Shown here: piece after piece, positions 18,137 through 26,486 of the stretch
How the letters are laid out: the number at the start of each line of letters is the position of its first letter
Position numbering within the stretch: the stretch's first letter is position 1
Assembly (NCBI RefSeq): GCF_000519305.1
Contig: NZ_JAFG01000003.1
Span: 124,181-188,180, forward strand
Reading direction: 5' to 3'
Source: Mesorhizobium ciceri WSM4083
GTDB taxonomy: Bacteria; Pseudomonadota; Alphaproteobacteria; Rhizobiales; Rhizobiaceae
DNA: 64,000 bases
Program-made: the position numbers and the translations under genes
Notes under the pieces: generated by a model
What the model was told of the DNA's origin: nothing
Seen by the model: the letters and a program-made list of their open reading frames with translations, nothing else
The model's database searches: none

Positions 18137-19957
18137 ATGCTCGACAAGCCCTCTAGCAAGAACACGGCCCCTAGCAAGAAACTGTCCGACCTGCTCGATC
18201 AATTCGGCGCCGCGCTTGCTGCCAATGACATCGAGAAGGCGGTCGATTGCTTTCAGGAGGATTGCTACTGGCGCGACCTCGTTACCTTCACCTGGAACAT
18301 CAAGACCATGGAAGGCCGCGACCAGGTCCGCGACATGCTGAAAAGCCAATTGTCGAACACCAGGCCCTCGCACTTCGCCATCGCCAAGGGCGAGGACGCG
18401 ACCGAGAGCGGCGAACTGATCGAGGGCTGGATCAGCTTCGAGACGGAAGTGGCACGCGGCTTCGGCCATATCAGGCTGAAGGACGGCAAGATCTGGACGC
18501 TGCTGACCACCATGGCCGAATTGAAAGGCCACGAGGAGCCGGCAGGCTTTGCGCGACCGATGGGCGCCAGGCACGGCTCGGGCAAGAACCGTCCGACATG
18601 GAAGGAAGAGCGCGAGAAGGAAGCCGCCGAACTCGGCTTCAAGACGCAGCCCTATACGGTGATCATCGGTGGCGGCCAGGGCGGTATCGCGCTCGGCGCG
18701 CGGCTGCGGCAGCTTGGCGTGCCGACGATCATCATCGAGAAGAACGAGCGGGCCGGCGACAGCTGGCGCAAGCGCTACAAGTCGCTCTGCCTGCATGACC
18801 CGGTCTGGTACGACCATCTGCCCTATATCGATTTCCCCAAGAACTGGCCGGTCTTCTCGCCCAAGGACAAGATCGGCGACTGGCTGGAAATGTACACCAA
18901 GGTGATGGAGCTGAACTATTGGTCCTCGACCGAGGCCAAAAGCGCGTCCTATGACGACAAGACCAAGGAATGGACCGTCGTCGTCCACCGCGACGGCAAG
19001 GACATCACGCTGAAGCCCAAGCAGTTGGTGCTGGCAACCGGACAGTCCGGCAAGGCCAATCTGCCGAAATTCAAGGGCATGGAGACCTTCAAGGGCGACC
19101 AGCACCACTCGTCGAAACATCCGGGTCCCGACGCCTATGCCGGCAAAAAGGCCGTTGTCATCGGATCCAACAATTCCGCCCATGACATCGCTGCCGCACT
19201 TTGGGAAGCCGGCGCCGACGTGACCATGGTGCAGCGCTCGAGTACCCATATCTCCAGGTCCGACACGTTGATGGAAATCGGACTGGGTTCGCTCTATTCG
19301 GAGCAGGCGCTGCAGAATGGCATCACCACCGCCAAGGCCGATCTCATCTTCGCTTCGCTGCCCTACAAGATCCTGCACGAGTTCCAGATCCCGGCCTATG
19401 CCGAGATGAAGAAACGCGATGCGGCGTTCTACAAGGGATTGGAAAAGGCCGGCTTCATGCTCGACTGGGGCGACGACGAGTCCGGCCTGTTCATGAAGTA
19501 CCTCAGGCGCGGCTCTGGCTATTACATCGATGTTGGCGCCTCGCAGCTGGTTATCGATGGTTCGATCAAGCTGAAGAGCGGCGTCGACGTCGAAGAGATC
19601 AAACAGCACTCGGTCCTGCTCAGCGACGGGTCGGAACTGCCTGCGGACCTCATCGTCTACGCCACGGGCTACGGTTCGATGAACGGCTGGGCCGCCGATC
19701 TGATATCGCGCGAAACCGCCGACAAGGTCGGCAAATGCTGGGGCCTCGGCTCGAACACCACCAAGGATCCCGGCCCCTGGGAAGGCGAGTTGCGCAACAT
19801 GTGGAAGCCGACGCAACAGGAGGCGCTGTGGTTCCACGGCGGCAATCTGCACCAGTCACGCCACTATTCACAATTCCTGGCGCTGCAGCTGAAGGCCAGG
19901 CAGGCCGGCTTGGCGACGCCGGTCTACGGGCTGCAGCAGGTGCACCACAAGGGATAG
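18137..19957 (+). CDS. Flavin-dependent monooxygenase with N-terminal NTF2-like domain
   Basis: 606 residues. Residues about 15-140 look like a SnoaL/NTF2-like cone (LLDQFGAALAANDIEKAVDCFQEDCYWRDLVTFTWNIKTMEG). From about 170 the FAD Rossmann motif IIGGGQGGIALGARLRQLGV leads, followed by an NADPH-binding Rossmann motif VIGSNNSAHDIAAALWEAGADV. The whole is the FMO/YUCCA-like type that hydroxylates or oxidises N, S or ketone groups with NADPH. The ATG at 18137 has GGGAGGAAACCTG upstream and is preferred to a 23-codon extension. A strong hairpin terminator follows. Substrate unknown. Confidence 0.88.
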   Translation: MLDKPSSKNTAPSKKLSDLLDQFGAALAANDIEKAVDCFQEDCYWRDLVTFTWNIKTMEGRDQVRDMLKSQLSNTRPSHFAIAKGEDATESGELIEGWISFETEVARGFGHIRLKDGKIWTLLTTMAELKGHEEPAGFARPMGARHGSGKNRPTWKEEREKEAAELGFKTQPYTVIIGGGQGGIALGARLRQLGVPTIIIEKNERAGDSWRKRYKSLCLHDPVWYDHLPYIDFPKNWPVFSPKDKIGDWLEMYTKVMELNYWSSTEAKSASYDDKTKEWTVVVHRDGKDITLKPKQLVLATGQSGKANLPKFKGMETFKGDQHHSSKHPGPDAYAGKKAVVIGSNNSAHDIAAALWEAGADVTMVQRSSTHISRSDTLMEIGLGSLYSEQALQNGITTAKADLIFASLPYKILHEFQIPAYAEMKKRDAAFYKGLEKAGFMLDWGDDESGLFMKYLRRGSGYYIDVGASQLVIDGSIKLKSGVDVEEIKQHSVLLSDGSELPADLIVYATGYGSMNGWAADLISRETADKVGKCWGLGSNTTKDPGPWEGELRNMWKPTQQEALWFHGGNLHQSRHYSQFLALQLKARQAGLATPVYGLQQVHHKG

Positions 19958-19983
19958 GCGAGCGCCATTCCTGCGGAGTAAAA

Positions 19984-20021
19984 AAGGAAGGAGGCATGGC
20001 TTGCACCCTGCCTCCTTCCTT
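19984..20021. terminator. Bidirectional terminator between monooxygenase and tmpB-like gene
   Basis: A 13-bp perfect stem, AAGGAAGGAGGCA with TGCCTCCTTCCTT, encloses a 12-base loop and has an adenine run on the left side, giving a thymine run on the minus strand. It lies between two convergent genes and should end transcripts from both sides. Confidence 0.8.
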
Positions 20022-20029
20022 CGAGGGAA

Positions 20030-20620
20030 TTACGCCGGCTTACCCGCGGCGAACTGCGTCACCACCCGCTGCAGCAGCGGCACGTAATCGCGAAACGCCC
20101 GTGTCTTCATGTTGGCGATCTTGCCGCTCTCGTCCCAGATGCGGACCCGGACCGCTTCCTCATGGAAGGGGTTCTTGCGGAACTCGGCCACCTCCTCGGC
20201 GCTCATCGGCCCGCCTTGCAGCGACAGAGTGTGCACCGAGGCTTGCGAAAGCCTGCCGAAATAGGTCGGGTCGGTGGCGCAGAGATAGCGCTTGGCCGCG
20301 ACATGCAGCCTGACGCATTCGACGATGACCGGCGGAAAGAACGGCGCCAGCACCTCGCCGCCGGCCTCGTCATGATGCTTGTCCTCGACATCCTCGGGCG
20401 AATAGGTGCCGAACTCGCTGGTGTAGTGGCCGATGTCGTGCAGCAGCGCCGCCGCCACCAGCTCGTCCGGCGCGCCGTCCTTTTCGGCGAACCAGGCGCC
20501 CTGCAGCATGTGCTCCGACATGGTGACGGGTTCTCCGAGATAGGATTCGGCGCCCCGGCGCTCGAAGATGTCGGCGATGAACTCGACGATGGTGTCCGCG
20601 TTCAAATCCTGGCCACTCAT
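20030..20620 (-). CDS. tmpB: HD-domain mixed-valent diiron oxygenase (TmpB/PhnZ-like)
   Basis: 196 residues. HD pair His61-Asp62 (ALLHDIGHY), His82/His83 and His106 ([10 protein letters not shown]) form the di-iron site. Tyr27-x2-Glu30-x6-His37 ([11 protein letters not shown]) matches the spacing that, from memory, defines the PhnZ/TmpB group of HD oxygenases, which cleave the C-P bond of 2-amino-1-hydroxyethylphosphonate or its trimethyl form, rather than HD phosphohydrolases. Its ATG overlaps the tmpA-like stop (ATGA). Pairing with a 2-oxoglutarate hydroxylase supports phosphonate use. The exact substrate is inferred. Confidence 0.75.
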   Translation of the reverse strand: MSGQDLNADTIVEFIADIFERRGAESYLGEPVTMSEHMLQGAWFAEKDGAPDELVAAALLHDIGHYTSEFGTYSPEDVEDKHHDEAGGEVLAPFFPPVIVECVRLHVAAKRYLCATDPTYFGRLSQASVHTLSLQGGPMSAEEVAEFRKNPFHEEAVRVRIWDESGKIANMKTRAFRDYVPLLQRVVTQFAAGKPA

Positions 20621-21768
20621 TCCGCCGCCTCCTTGAACCCATGCTCGATTGCGGCCAGCGTCGACAGCAGGCCGTCCTTGTCTGCGTAGCAACCCTGCAG
20701 CCAGCGCTTGCCGGTGCCGGAAAACGCCTTGCGCGCATGCATGACGCGGGTGTTGTCGACGATGAAAGCCTGCCCCGCTTCGAGTTTGAACGTCACCTCG
20801 AAGGACGGATCCTCGATCAGTTCGGCGAACCGGCGATAGGCGGCGTAGTAAGCCTCCATGTCGGCGAACGGCACGTCGACCGTCGGCGCCAGCGAGCGGT
20901 TGTTGAAGCGGATGCAAATCAGCTCGCCATCGGGCCCGAGCTCGATCATCGGCCGCTTCGCCTGCAGCCGCACGCCGGAAGAGCCGGCATATTCGAAGCG
21001 CGCCGGGCATGAACTCAACAGGCGGAAGCCTTCGGGGTTCTCAGCCTGCAGCGCAGCCGCGACGGCAAACCCGTCGACGACGCTGGATTCGCCGCCCTCA
21101 ACCGTATTCTCGATGCAAGACAGGATCTGCAGCGTCGGCACAGGGTCGCGATAGGGATTGTCGGTGTGCGCCTGCAGGCCAAGATTGGTGTAGGCGAGAT
21201 TGTTTGGATTGACCTCGGCGCGCACTTCGAACCAGCGGCCGTAATTGGTCTCCCTGATATAGCCGAAAAGATCGGACACTTTGCACAGCGCCCCGGATTC
21301 GGTCGGCAGATCGTCCATCACCGCGAAGCCATAGGTTTTCACCGCCAACAGCCATTGCCGCAAGACGGCTTGGTCGCCGCTGGCAGCAGAATAACCGGCG
21401 CGCGGCACCGAATTCTGCATGGTGGCCTTGGTCCATCGCACGATATCCTCGCCTGTCCAGCCGGGCTGGCGCGCCTCACCGCGATCATAGGTGTTGGCGC
21501 GCAGCCATGACGCGGGAAAGCTGACCGTCTTCTGCTCGGGCACGAAGCTGACCTCCAGGGCATCGCCCTTGATCGACGCCGCGCCGATGAGCGTCTCAGC
21601 GGGAATGTCGAGAATGGTGATGAGCCGTTGACCATTGCCGGCGCTGCGCGTCTTGTCGTCCAGCGCATTGTCGCGCAGCCACATGGCGTGAAAGCCGCTG
21701 CGTGTCCCATCCTGCCAGCCAAGTTCGATTGTTCTGCCTTCGTCGCCGATCAGCGCGTGGGTAAGCAT
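20617..21768 (-). CDS. tmpA: 2-Oxoglutarate/Fe(II) dioxygenase, gamma-butyrobetaine hydroxylase-like (TmpA-like)
   Basis: 383 residues. An N-terminal DUF971-like domain ([22 protein letters not shown]) precedes a TauD-type catalytic domain with Fe ligands in [11 protein letters not shown] and the distal histidine in [15 protein letters not shown], with the 2-oxoglutarate arginine following ([11 protein letters not shown]). The Cys-x-Cys-x2-Cys zinc motif of true gamma-butyrobetaine hydroxylases is missing after WLRDN. Together with the overlapping HD oxygenase this fits TmpA, which hydroxylates 2-trimethylaminoethylphosphonate at C1. Carnitine synthesis is the alternative. The ATG at 21768 has GGAACGGATCTCC before it. 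Confidence 0.72.
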   Translation of the reverse strand: MLTHALIGDEGRTIELGWQDGTRSGFHAMWLRDNALDDKTRSAGNGQRLITILDIPAETLIGAASIKGDALEVSFVPEQKTVSFPASWLRANTYDRGEARQPGWTGEDIVRWTKATMQNSVPRAGYSAASGDQAVLRQWLLAVKTYGFAVMDDLPTESGALCKVSDLFGYIRETNYGRWFEVRAEVNPNNLAYTNLGLQAHTDNPYRDPVPTLQILSCIENTVEGGESSVVDGFAVAAALQAENPEGFRLLSSCPARFEYAGSSGVRLQAKRPMIELGPDGELICIRFNNRSLAPTVDVPFADMEAYYAAYRRFAELIEDPSFEVTFKLEAGQAFIVDNTRVMHARKAFSGTGKRWLQGCYADKDGLLSTLAAIEHGFKEAAE

Positions 21769-21889
21769 GGAGATCCGTTCCTGTCCGTTGCGTCCCCACG
21801 TACCGATCCGCAGGGTCTCGATTGCATGTTGATCCCGCAACAGGCATAACTCAAATTATCATTTTTTGGCCAATGACCATAAATACCTA

Positions 21890-22768
21890 ATGCCTCGGAC
21901 AAACACACCCTTACCGCCGCTCGACTGGTTGCGCAGTTTCGAGGCGGCGGCGCGGCTGTCGAATTTCACCGCGGCGGCAGGCGAGCTTGGCCTCACCCAG
22001 GCAGCCGTCAGCCAGCACATCCGGTTTCTCGAGGAGCGGCTGAAGACACGCTTGTTTTCGCGGCTGGCGCGCGGCGTCGCCCTGTCACCAGAGGGTGCGG
22101 CCTACCTGCCGCACATCCAGTCGGCCTTCGCCACCATCGGCAACAGCACCGCGGAACTGTTCGAGCCGCGCGCTGTCCAGACCGTGACCATCCGGGCGCC
22201 GATCTCCTTTGCCTTGCTGATGCTGGTTCCAGCAATGCCCGATCTGGCAAAGGCACTGCCACGCATCCAGCTAGACCTTGTGACGATCCATCGCCCTGCT
22301 GACTACGACCTGCCGGGCTCGGTGCTCGACATCCGTTTCGGCAACGGATCGTTCCCCGGCCGCGAAGCCGACAGGCTGACGGCCGAGCGGCTCGTGCCGG
22401 TGGCGGCGCCGGGCATGGTCGGCGACGCGGACTGGACATCCTTGCCACTGCTTCTGGTTGCCGGCGCACGCGAGATGTGGGCGGAATGGTTCGCTGCCGC
22501 CGGGTTGGCCGGCCACCCCAGGCGATCGCACCGTTTCGACAGCTTCGTTGCCGCCATGGAAGCGGCGAGCGCCGGCGCCGGCGTGTTGCTGGGCTCGCGG
22601 CCACTGGTCGATACGGCGCTCGGCAGCAAAACCCTGGTCAGGCTTTCCGACTTCGAACTCTCCAGCACATCGGGCCATTTTCTGACCAAGGCGTCGACCG
22701 CGCGCCTGACCGGTGCCGAGCAGGATTTTCGCCAGTGGTTGCTGTCGCGCCTCTCCGCGCCGGCATGA
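21890..22768 (+). CDS. LysR-family regulator (GcvA-like), divergent from tmpAB-like pair
   Basis: 292 residues. N-terminal winged helix at about 5-65 (LPPLDWLRSFEAAARLSNFTAAAGELGLTQAAVSQHIRFLEERLKTRLFSR) and a substrate-binding domain behind it. A TTG start 24 bases earlier is possible; no good ribosome site precedes either, so the message may have a very short leader. The AT-rich 120 bases between it and tmpA-like gene should hold the control site. By position it most likely senses the phosphonate pathway substrate. Confidence 0.85.
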   Translation: MPRTNTPLPPLDWLRSFEAAARLSNFTAAAGELGLTQAAVSQHIRFLEERLKTRLFSRLARGVALSPEGAAYLPHIQSAFATIGNSTAELFEPRAVQTVTIRAPISFALLMLVPAMPDLAKALPRIQLDLVTIHRPADYDLPGSVLDIRFGNGSFPGREADRLTAERLVPVAAPGMVGDADWTSLPLLLVAGAREMWAEWFAAAGLAGHPRRSHRFDSFVAAMEAASAGAGVLLGSRPLVDTALGSKTLVRLSDFELSSTSGHFLTKASTARLTGAEQDFRQWLLSRLSAPA

Positions 22769-22772
22769 CTGG

Positions 22773-23300
22773 TTACGAGATTGGCCCAATCCGCTTCCAG
22801 TAGATCAACGTGCCGGTCAGCCCGCCATGCGGCTTCAGGGCATAGTCCGGTATCTCACCGGCCAGCGTGAAGCCCAACCGCTTATAGAGGCCTGAGGCGC
22901 CCTCGTCGGTCGCCGTGTCCAGAACCAGCAGCGTGCGGCCCTTCTCCACCGCAAGGCTCTCGGCGGCCCGCATCAGGCGCGTTCCCACGCCCCTGCCCCG
23001 GCAATCGACTGATGTCATCAGCTTGGCGATCTCGGCCCGGTGCGGCTGGTTGGGCGGACAGTCGAGCAGCAAGGTCACGGTACCGACCAGGTTTTTGCCG
23101 TCCCAGGCGCCAAGCACCGCTCGTTCGCCCCTTGCCGCCGCGGCCAGTGATTTCTCCCAGAACGCCCTTGCCGCCTGCGGCGCCAACGGGTGCATGAAGC
23201 TGACCGATCCGCCGGCCGCCACCGTTCCCACCAGCAGATTGGCCAGCATGTCCTGCGTCTCGGCAGCCGGGTCAAGGGTTGCGATCTCGATCGAGTTCAT
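22773..23300 (-). CDS. GNAT-family N-acetyltransferase
   Basis: 175 residues. The acetyl-CoA loop is LMTSVDCRGRGVGTRLMRAAESLA (motif A, R-G-x-G-V/I-G), followed by TLLVLDTATDEGASGLYKRLGF (motif B). It transfers an acetyl group from acetyl-CoA to an amine; the acceptor is not known. A longer frame to 23348 exists but MNSIEIATLD is the natural start. It lies last in a short same-strand run with the small protein and the XRE-cupin regulator. Confidence 0.85.
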   Translation of the reverse strand: MNSIEIATLDPAAETQDMLANLLVGTVAAGGSVSFMHPLAPQAARAFWEKSLAAAARGERAVLGAWDGKNLVGTVTLLLDCPPNQPHRAEIAKLMTSVDCRGRGVGTRLMRAAESLAVEKGRTLLVLDTATDEGASGLYKRLGFTLAGEIPDYALKPHGGLTGTLIYWKRIGPIS

Positions 23301-23344
23301 GTGCAGGATATCCTGTGATTGCGATAGAAGCGGGCGCATTGCTG

Positions 23345-23653
23345 TCATTCCAGATGGCGCACGCGGCGTCGCTTTCGCGCCGCCTTGATGGCGCTGATGC
23401 GTTCGGTGTCTTCGTGCCCGAGATGCCGCCCGCGCTCGAGAATCTCGAGCGTGTACTCCTCATAGGTCAGGCCCAGCCGCTCGGCTCTGTCCATGCGCAA
23501 CAGCATCACCTCGTGGCTCGGCGCCTTCCACGCCTTGGCGTGCGCTGCCTGCCAGGCCAAGAAGATGTAGGGATCGCCCGTGCCCCATGGCGGGCCTTTG
23601 TACTCATCGAGAGGCGGCCCCCCATTGTGGGAGCGCTTTGGTTTTCTCGCCAT
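23345..23653 (-). CDS. Small conserved-looking protein of unknown function
   Basis: 102 residues, basic. It starts MARKPKRSHNGGPPLDEYKG, has an aromatic patch (DPYIFLAWQAAHAKAWKAP) and ends in a highly charged helix (AIKAARKRRRVRHLE). No domain recognised. The start is set by position: the ATG lies four bases after the regulator stop. Codon use and frame are like its neighbours, so it is probably real. The gene overlaps nothing and the GNAT start is 45 bases on. Confidence 0.6.
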   Translation of the reverse strand: MARKPKRSHNGGPPLDEYKGPPWGTGDPYIFLAWQAAHAKAWKAPSHEVMLLRMDRAERLGLTYEEYTLEILERGRHLGHEDTERISAIKAARKRRRVRHLE

Positions 23654-23657
23654 GAAG

Positions 23658-24221
23658 TCAGCCCCTGACCAGCGCGACGAGATAGTCGGCGCCAGGCTCC
23701 AGGGCATGGAAGGTGCAGTCCGACGGCGCCCCAAGCGCCAGGCAATCGCCTGATACAAGCCTGTGCACTGTCTCACCTTCGATGAATTCGAGCCCCCCGG
23801 AAATCAGCCATATCTGCTGCTTGATAAAGGCGTAGGAGGCGGCCGGGAAGCTGACTTTGGCGCCCGCCGGCAGATGCACCTTGATCAGTTCCAGCGGCAT
23901 GTCGGAAGCCGGCGAAAGATGCCGCCTGACATAGCCGGTATCGGGATCGCGCCACACCGGCTGGTCGGCGTCGCGCAACAGCCCGCCGCCCTGCAACTCC
24001 GCGCGTGCGATCAAGGTCGACAGCGTCATGCCGAAGGCCGACGCGATGCGCACCAGAAGCGCCGCCGTCGGGCTGGTCTTGCCCCGCTCGATCGTGCTGA
24101 GCATCGCCTTCGAGACCCCGGAACGCTCCGCGAGTTCGGCCAGGGACCAGTCGCGCACGATCCTTTCGGCGTGTATCCTGCGGCCGATCGTCGAGGAAAT
24201 GTCGTTCGCTATATCATCCAT
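23658..24221 (-). CDS. XRE-family regulator with C-terminal cupin domain
   Basis: 187 residues. Helix-turn-helix at about 12-65 (IHAERIVRDWSLAELAERSGVSKAMLSTIERGKTSPTAALLVRIASAFG), then a cupin fold at 105-180 (MPLELIKVHLPAGAKVSFPA, KQQIWLISGGLEFIEGETVHRLVSGDCLALG). Such proteins repress small metabolite pathways such as polyamine or amino acid use, the cupin sensing the ligand. An AT-rich near-palindrome (CTATTATAGCGAAATATAG, 24225-24243) just upstream could be its own operator. It heads a likely operon with the small protein and the acetyltransferase. Confidence 0.9.
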   Translation of the reverse strand: MDDIANDISSTIGRRIHAERIVRDWSLAELAERSGVSKAMLSTIERGKTSPTAALLVRIASAFGMTLSTLIARAELQGGGLLRDADQPVWRDPDTGYVRRHLSPASDMPLELIKVHLPAGAKVSFPAASYAFIKQQIWLISGGLEFIEGETVHRLVSGDCLALGAPSDCTFHALEPGADYLVALVRG

Positions 24222-24224
24222 ATG

Positions 24225-24243
24225 TCTATTATAGCGAAATATA
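24225..24243. promoter_or_regulatory. AT-rich near-palindrome before XRE-cupin gene
   Basis: CTATTATAG followed by CGAAATATAG gives CTAT/ATAG ends and an AT-rich centre, sitting four bases before the ATG. It could be an autoregulatory operator or part of the -10 region. The match is imperfect. Confidence 0.35.
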
Positions 24244-24357
24244 GACGCCGGAGAAGAGCCGCGTCGCGACAATTTTCAGAGGCCCCTTAATGCTCTCTAC
24301 ACCATCCGACCTCATCGGGCCTTAACCCCATTCGGGTAGGATCGATGCTCCAGGGAA

Positions 24358-26205
24358 ATGGGGATTGGCCTGTCCATGTATGTCGAACGCGAAGCCTCCG
24401 TCGGGGAACCGACCTCGCAGGAGCGCCGCCAGGCCGAGCAGAACGACAAGCGCATCCTCGGCAATGTCGTGCAATGCGATGGCGCGCGCGCCACCATCAG
24501 CGCCTACGCGGACGATGCCGACGGCGCGGTGACCGGCCTGTGGACGGTTGGCAAGATGATTTCCATCAATCTTGGATCGACGCGAACCGTCGGCCTTGTC
24601 TACGCAATTGGCAAGTCGGACCGCGCCTGGAGCAATGAGGGCCAGAACGCCATCGAGGTCAGCATCGAGCTGATCGGCGAAGTCCGTGACGGAGCAGAGC
24701 CAGGCGCCAGACCGGTCTTCGACCGCGGCATCACCACCTATCCGCATATCGGCGCCGTTGCGCACCGCATCCGCACCCGCGACCTGCAGGCGGTCTATGA
24801 CCTCGCCGGGCGTCATTCGATCACCATCGGCACGCTCGCGCAGGACGAGACGATCGCCGCCAACATCGCCATCGACGATACGCTGGCGCGTCACTTCGCC
24901 ATTGTCGGCACCACCGGCGTCGGCAAATCCACCGCCGTCTCGCTGCTGCTGCGCAAGTCGATCGCGGCACGGCCGGACCTGCGCATCCTGATTCTCGACC
25001 CGCACAACGAGTTCGCGGCGTCGCTGCCCGAATACTGCGTCAGGGTCGATTCCAAGTCCCTGGATCTTCCGTTCTGGATGTTCACGCTGGAGGAATTCGC
25101 CGAGGTGCTGTTCCGGGGCCGCGAGACCGAGCCCGAAGAAATCGATGCCTTGCGCGACCTCATTCCGGCCGCCAAGAACCTCTACCGCAATCCGAATTCG
25201 GGCTCCTATATCAGGCGCGGCAGCGATGCGCTGACCGCCGATACGCCGGTGCCTTACCGCATCGCCGACCTGCTCAAGCAGATCGATGAGCGCATGGGCA
25301 TGCTCGAAAGCAAGACCGATCGCCCGACGCTCAAATCGCTGAAGACGCGCATCGAATCGGCGGCGGCCGATCCACGCTACCGCTTCATGTTCAACTCGCG
25401 CCTGATCGAGGACACCATCCACGAGACGATCGGCAACATCTTCCGCGTGCCGCATCATGGCCGACCGGTAACCTGCTTCGAGATGGCCGGCATGCCGTCG
25501 GAAGTGGTCAATTCCGTCTGCTCGGTGCTGGCGCGCCTGGCCTTCGACCTCGCTCTGTGGAGCGAGGGCAAGCTGCAGCTGCTGTTTTTGTGCGAAGAAG
25601 CGCACCGCTATATGCCGGCCGACCCGCGTCTCGGCTTCGCGCCGACCAGGCATGCGCTGTCGCGCATTGCCAAGGAAGGCCGTAAATATGGCTGCTATCT
25701 CGGCGTCGTCACCCAGCGCCCTGGCGAGCTCGACCCGACCATCCTGTCGCAATGCTCGACCTTCTTCGCCATGCGGCTTGCCAATGAGCAGGACCAGGCG
25801 ATCATCCGCTCGGCGATTGCCGACTCTTCCGCCTCCTCGCTTGCCTTCCTGTCCTCCATGGGCCAGCGCGAAGCCATCGCCTTCGGCGAAGGCGTGGCGA
25901 CGACCATGCGGCTGAAGTTCGAAAAACTGCCGAGCCACCTGCTTCCTGGCACCGCCAAGCGCGAAGAGGCCACGTCGAAGCCGGGCGACGATGTCGATCT
26001 GGTGGCGATCGTGGAACGACTGCGCAACGTGCCGAAATCAACGCAGCAGGCGATGGCCTTCGCCGAGGTCGTCGATTCAGGCCGCCAGGCCGGCGATCCC
26101 GACTACCGCAAGCCACCCGCCGCGCGCGCGCCATCGGACGACGATTTCGACATGCGCTACGGCCTCAAGCCCGCAACCTTCGGCCTGCGCCCGCAAAACG
26201 ATTGA
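24358..26205 (+). CDS. HerA-like hexameric ATPase (DUF87)
   Basis: 615 residues. The N-terminal HAS-barrel (NVVQCDGARATISAY, VGKMISINLG) is followed by a RecA-type motor: Walker A GTTGVGKST (184-192), ILDPHNEF, Walker B LLFLCEEAHRYMP and an arginine-finger region TQRPGELDPTILSQCSTFFAMRLANEQD. This is the HerA/FtsK layout of DNA-translocating pumps. In archaea HerA works with NurA; many bacterial copies are solitary or act in defence systems. No nuclease lies beside it here. Start could also be the ATG at 24376; neither has a clear ribosome site. Role unknown. Confidence 0.85.
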   Translation: MGIGLSMYVEREASVGEPTSQERRQAEQNDKRILGNVVQCDGARATISAYADDADGAVTGLWTVGKMISINLGSTRTVGLVYAIGKSDRAWSNEGQNAIEVSIELIGEVRDGAEPGARPVFDRGITTYPHIGAVAHRIRTRDLQAVYDLAGRHSITIGTLAQDETIAANIAIDDTLARHFAIVGTTGVGKSTAVSLLLRKSIAARPDLRILILDPHNEFAASLPEYCVRVDSKSLDLPFWMFTLEEFAEVLFRGRETEPEEIDALRDLIPAAKNLYRNPNSGSYIRRGSDALTADTPVPYRIADLLKQIDERMGMLESKTDRPTLKSLKTRIESAAADPRYRFMFNSRLIEDTIHETIGNIFRVPHHGRPVTCFEMAGMPSEVVNSVCSVLARLAFDLALWSEGKLQLLFLCEEAHRYMPADPRLGFAPTRHALSRIAKEGRKYGCYLGVVTQRPGELDPTILSQCSTFFAMRLANEQDQAIIRSAIADSSASSLAFLSSMGQREAIAFGEGVATTMRLKFEKLPSHLLPGTAKREEATSKPGDDVDLVAIVERLRNVPKSTQQAMAFAEVVDSGRQAGDPDYRKPPAARAPSDDDFDMRYGLKPATFGLRPQND

Positions 26206-26293
26206 GTTTGCCGTCTGCCGACAATCCCGAAAGTCTGCTCCAAACTTCGGTTGGTTCTGCTTCGTTCGAAAAGCTCGGGTAAATCCCGTCAGG

Positions 26294-26474
26294 GAATTCG
26301 TCAGGCAGAGTCGGGTGGTGCTGTTTTCGAGAACCGAAGCGGAGCGGACGTTTGAGTCAGTGAGCACCGGCCTACGCCGGCCGTAGCCTTGACTGCCGCC
26401 CCACCCATGAGTGCTTCGGCCGGCGAAGGCCGGAAGCGCAGAAAACGGCGCCAGACGGCCAGCCTCACGAATTC
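26294..26474. repeat. Intergenic element with terminal inverted repeats, copy B
   Basis: 181 bases between the convergent HerA-like and diguanylate cyclase genes. Left end GAATTCGTCAGGC; right end reverse-complemented GAATTCGTGAGGC (12 of 13). Inner blocks shared with copy A (1070-1212): GAGAACCGAAGCGGAGCGGA, GTGAGCACCGG, GGAAGCGCAG and GCCTCAC. The middle hairpins differ (CCGGCCTACGCCGG; GGCCGGCGAAGGCCGG). A complete mobile or once-mobile short element is the simplest reading. Confidence 0.75.
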
Positions 26475-26486
26475 AGTGATGGGATT

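Noticed and set aside
17909..19852. 647-residue minus-strand frame
   Set aside because: Antisense to the flavin monooxygenase; no domain visible and composition is that of a shadow.
24358..24376. HerA-like gene as part of a defence island
   Set aside because: No nuclease, toxin, restriction or phage gene lies within 5 kb on either side, so a defence role is not supported.
24322..25938. 538-residue minus-strand frame
   Set aside because: Antisense to the HerA-like ATPase, no motif of its own.
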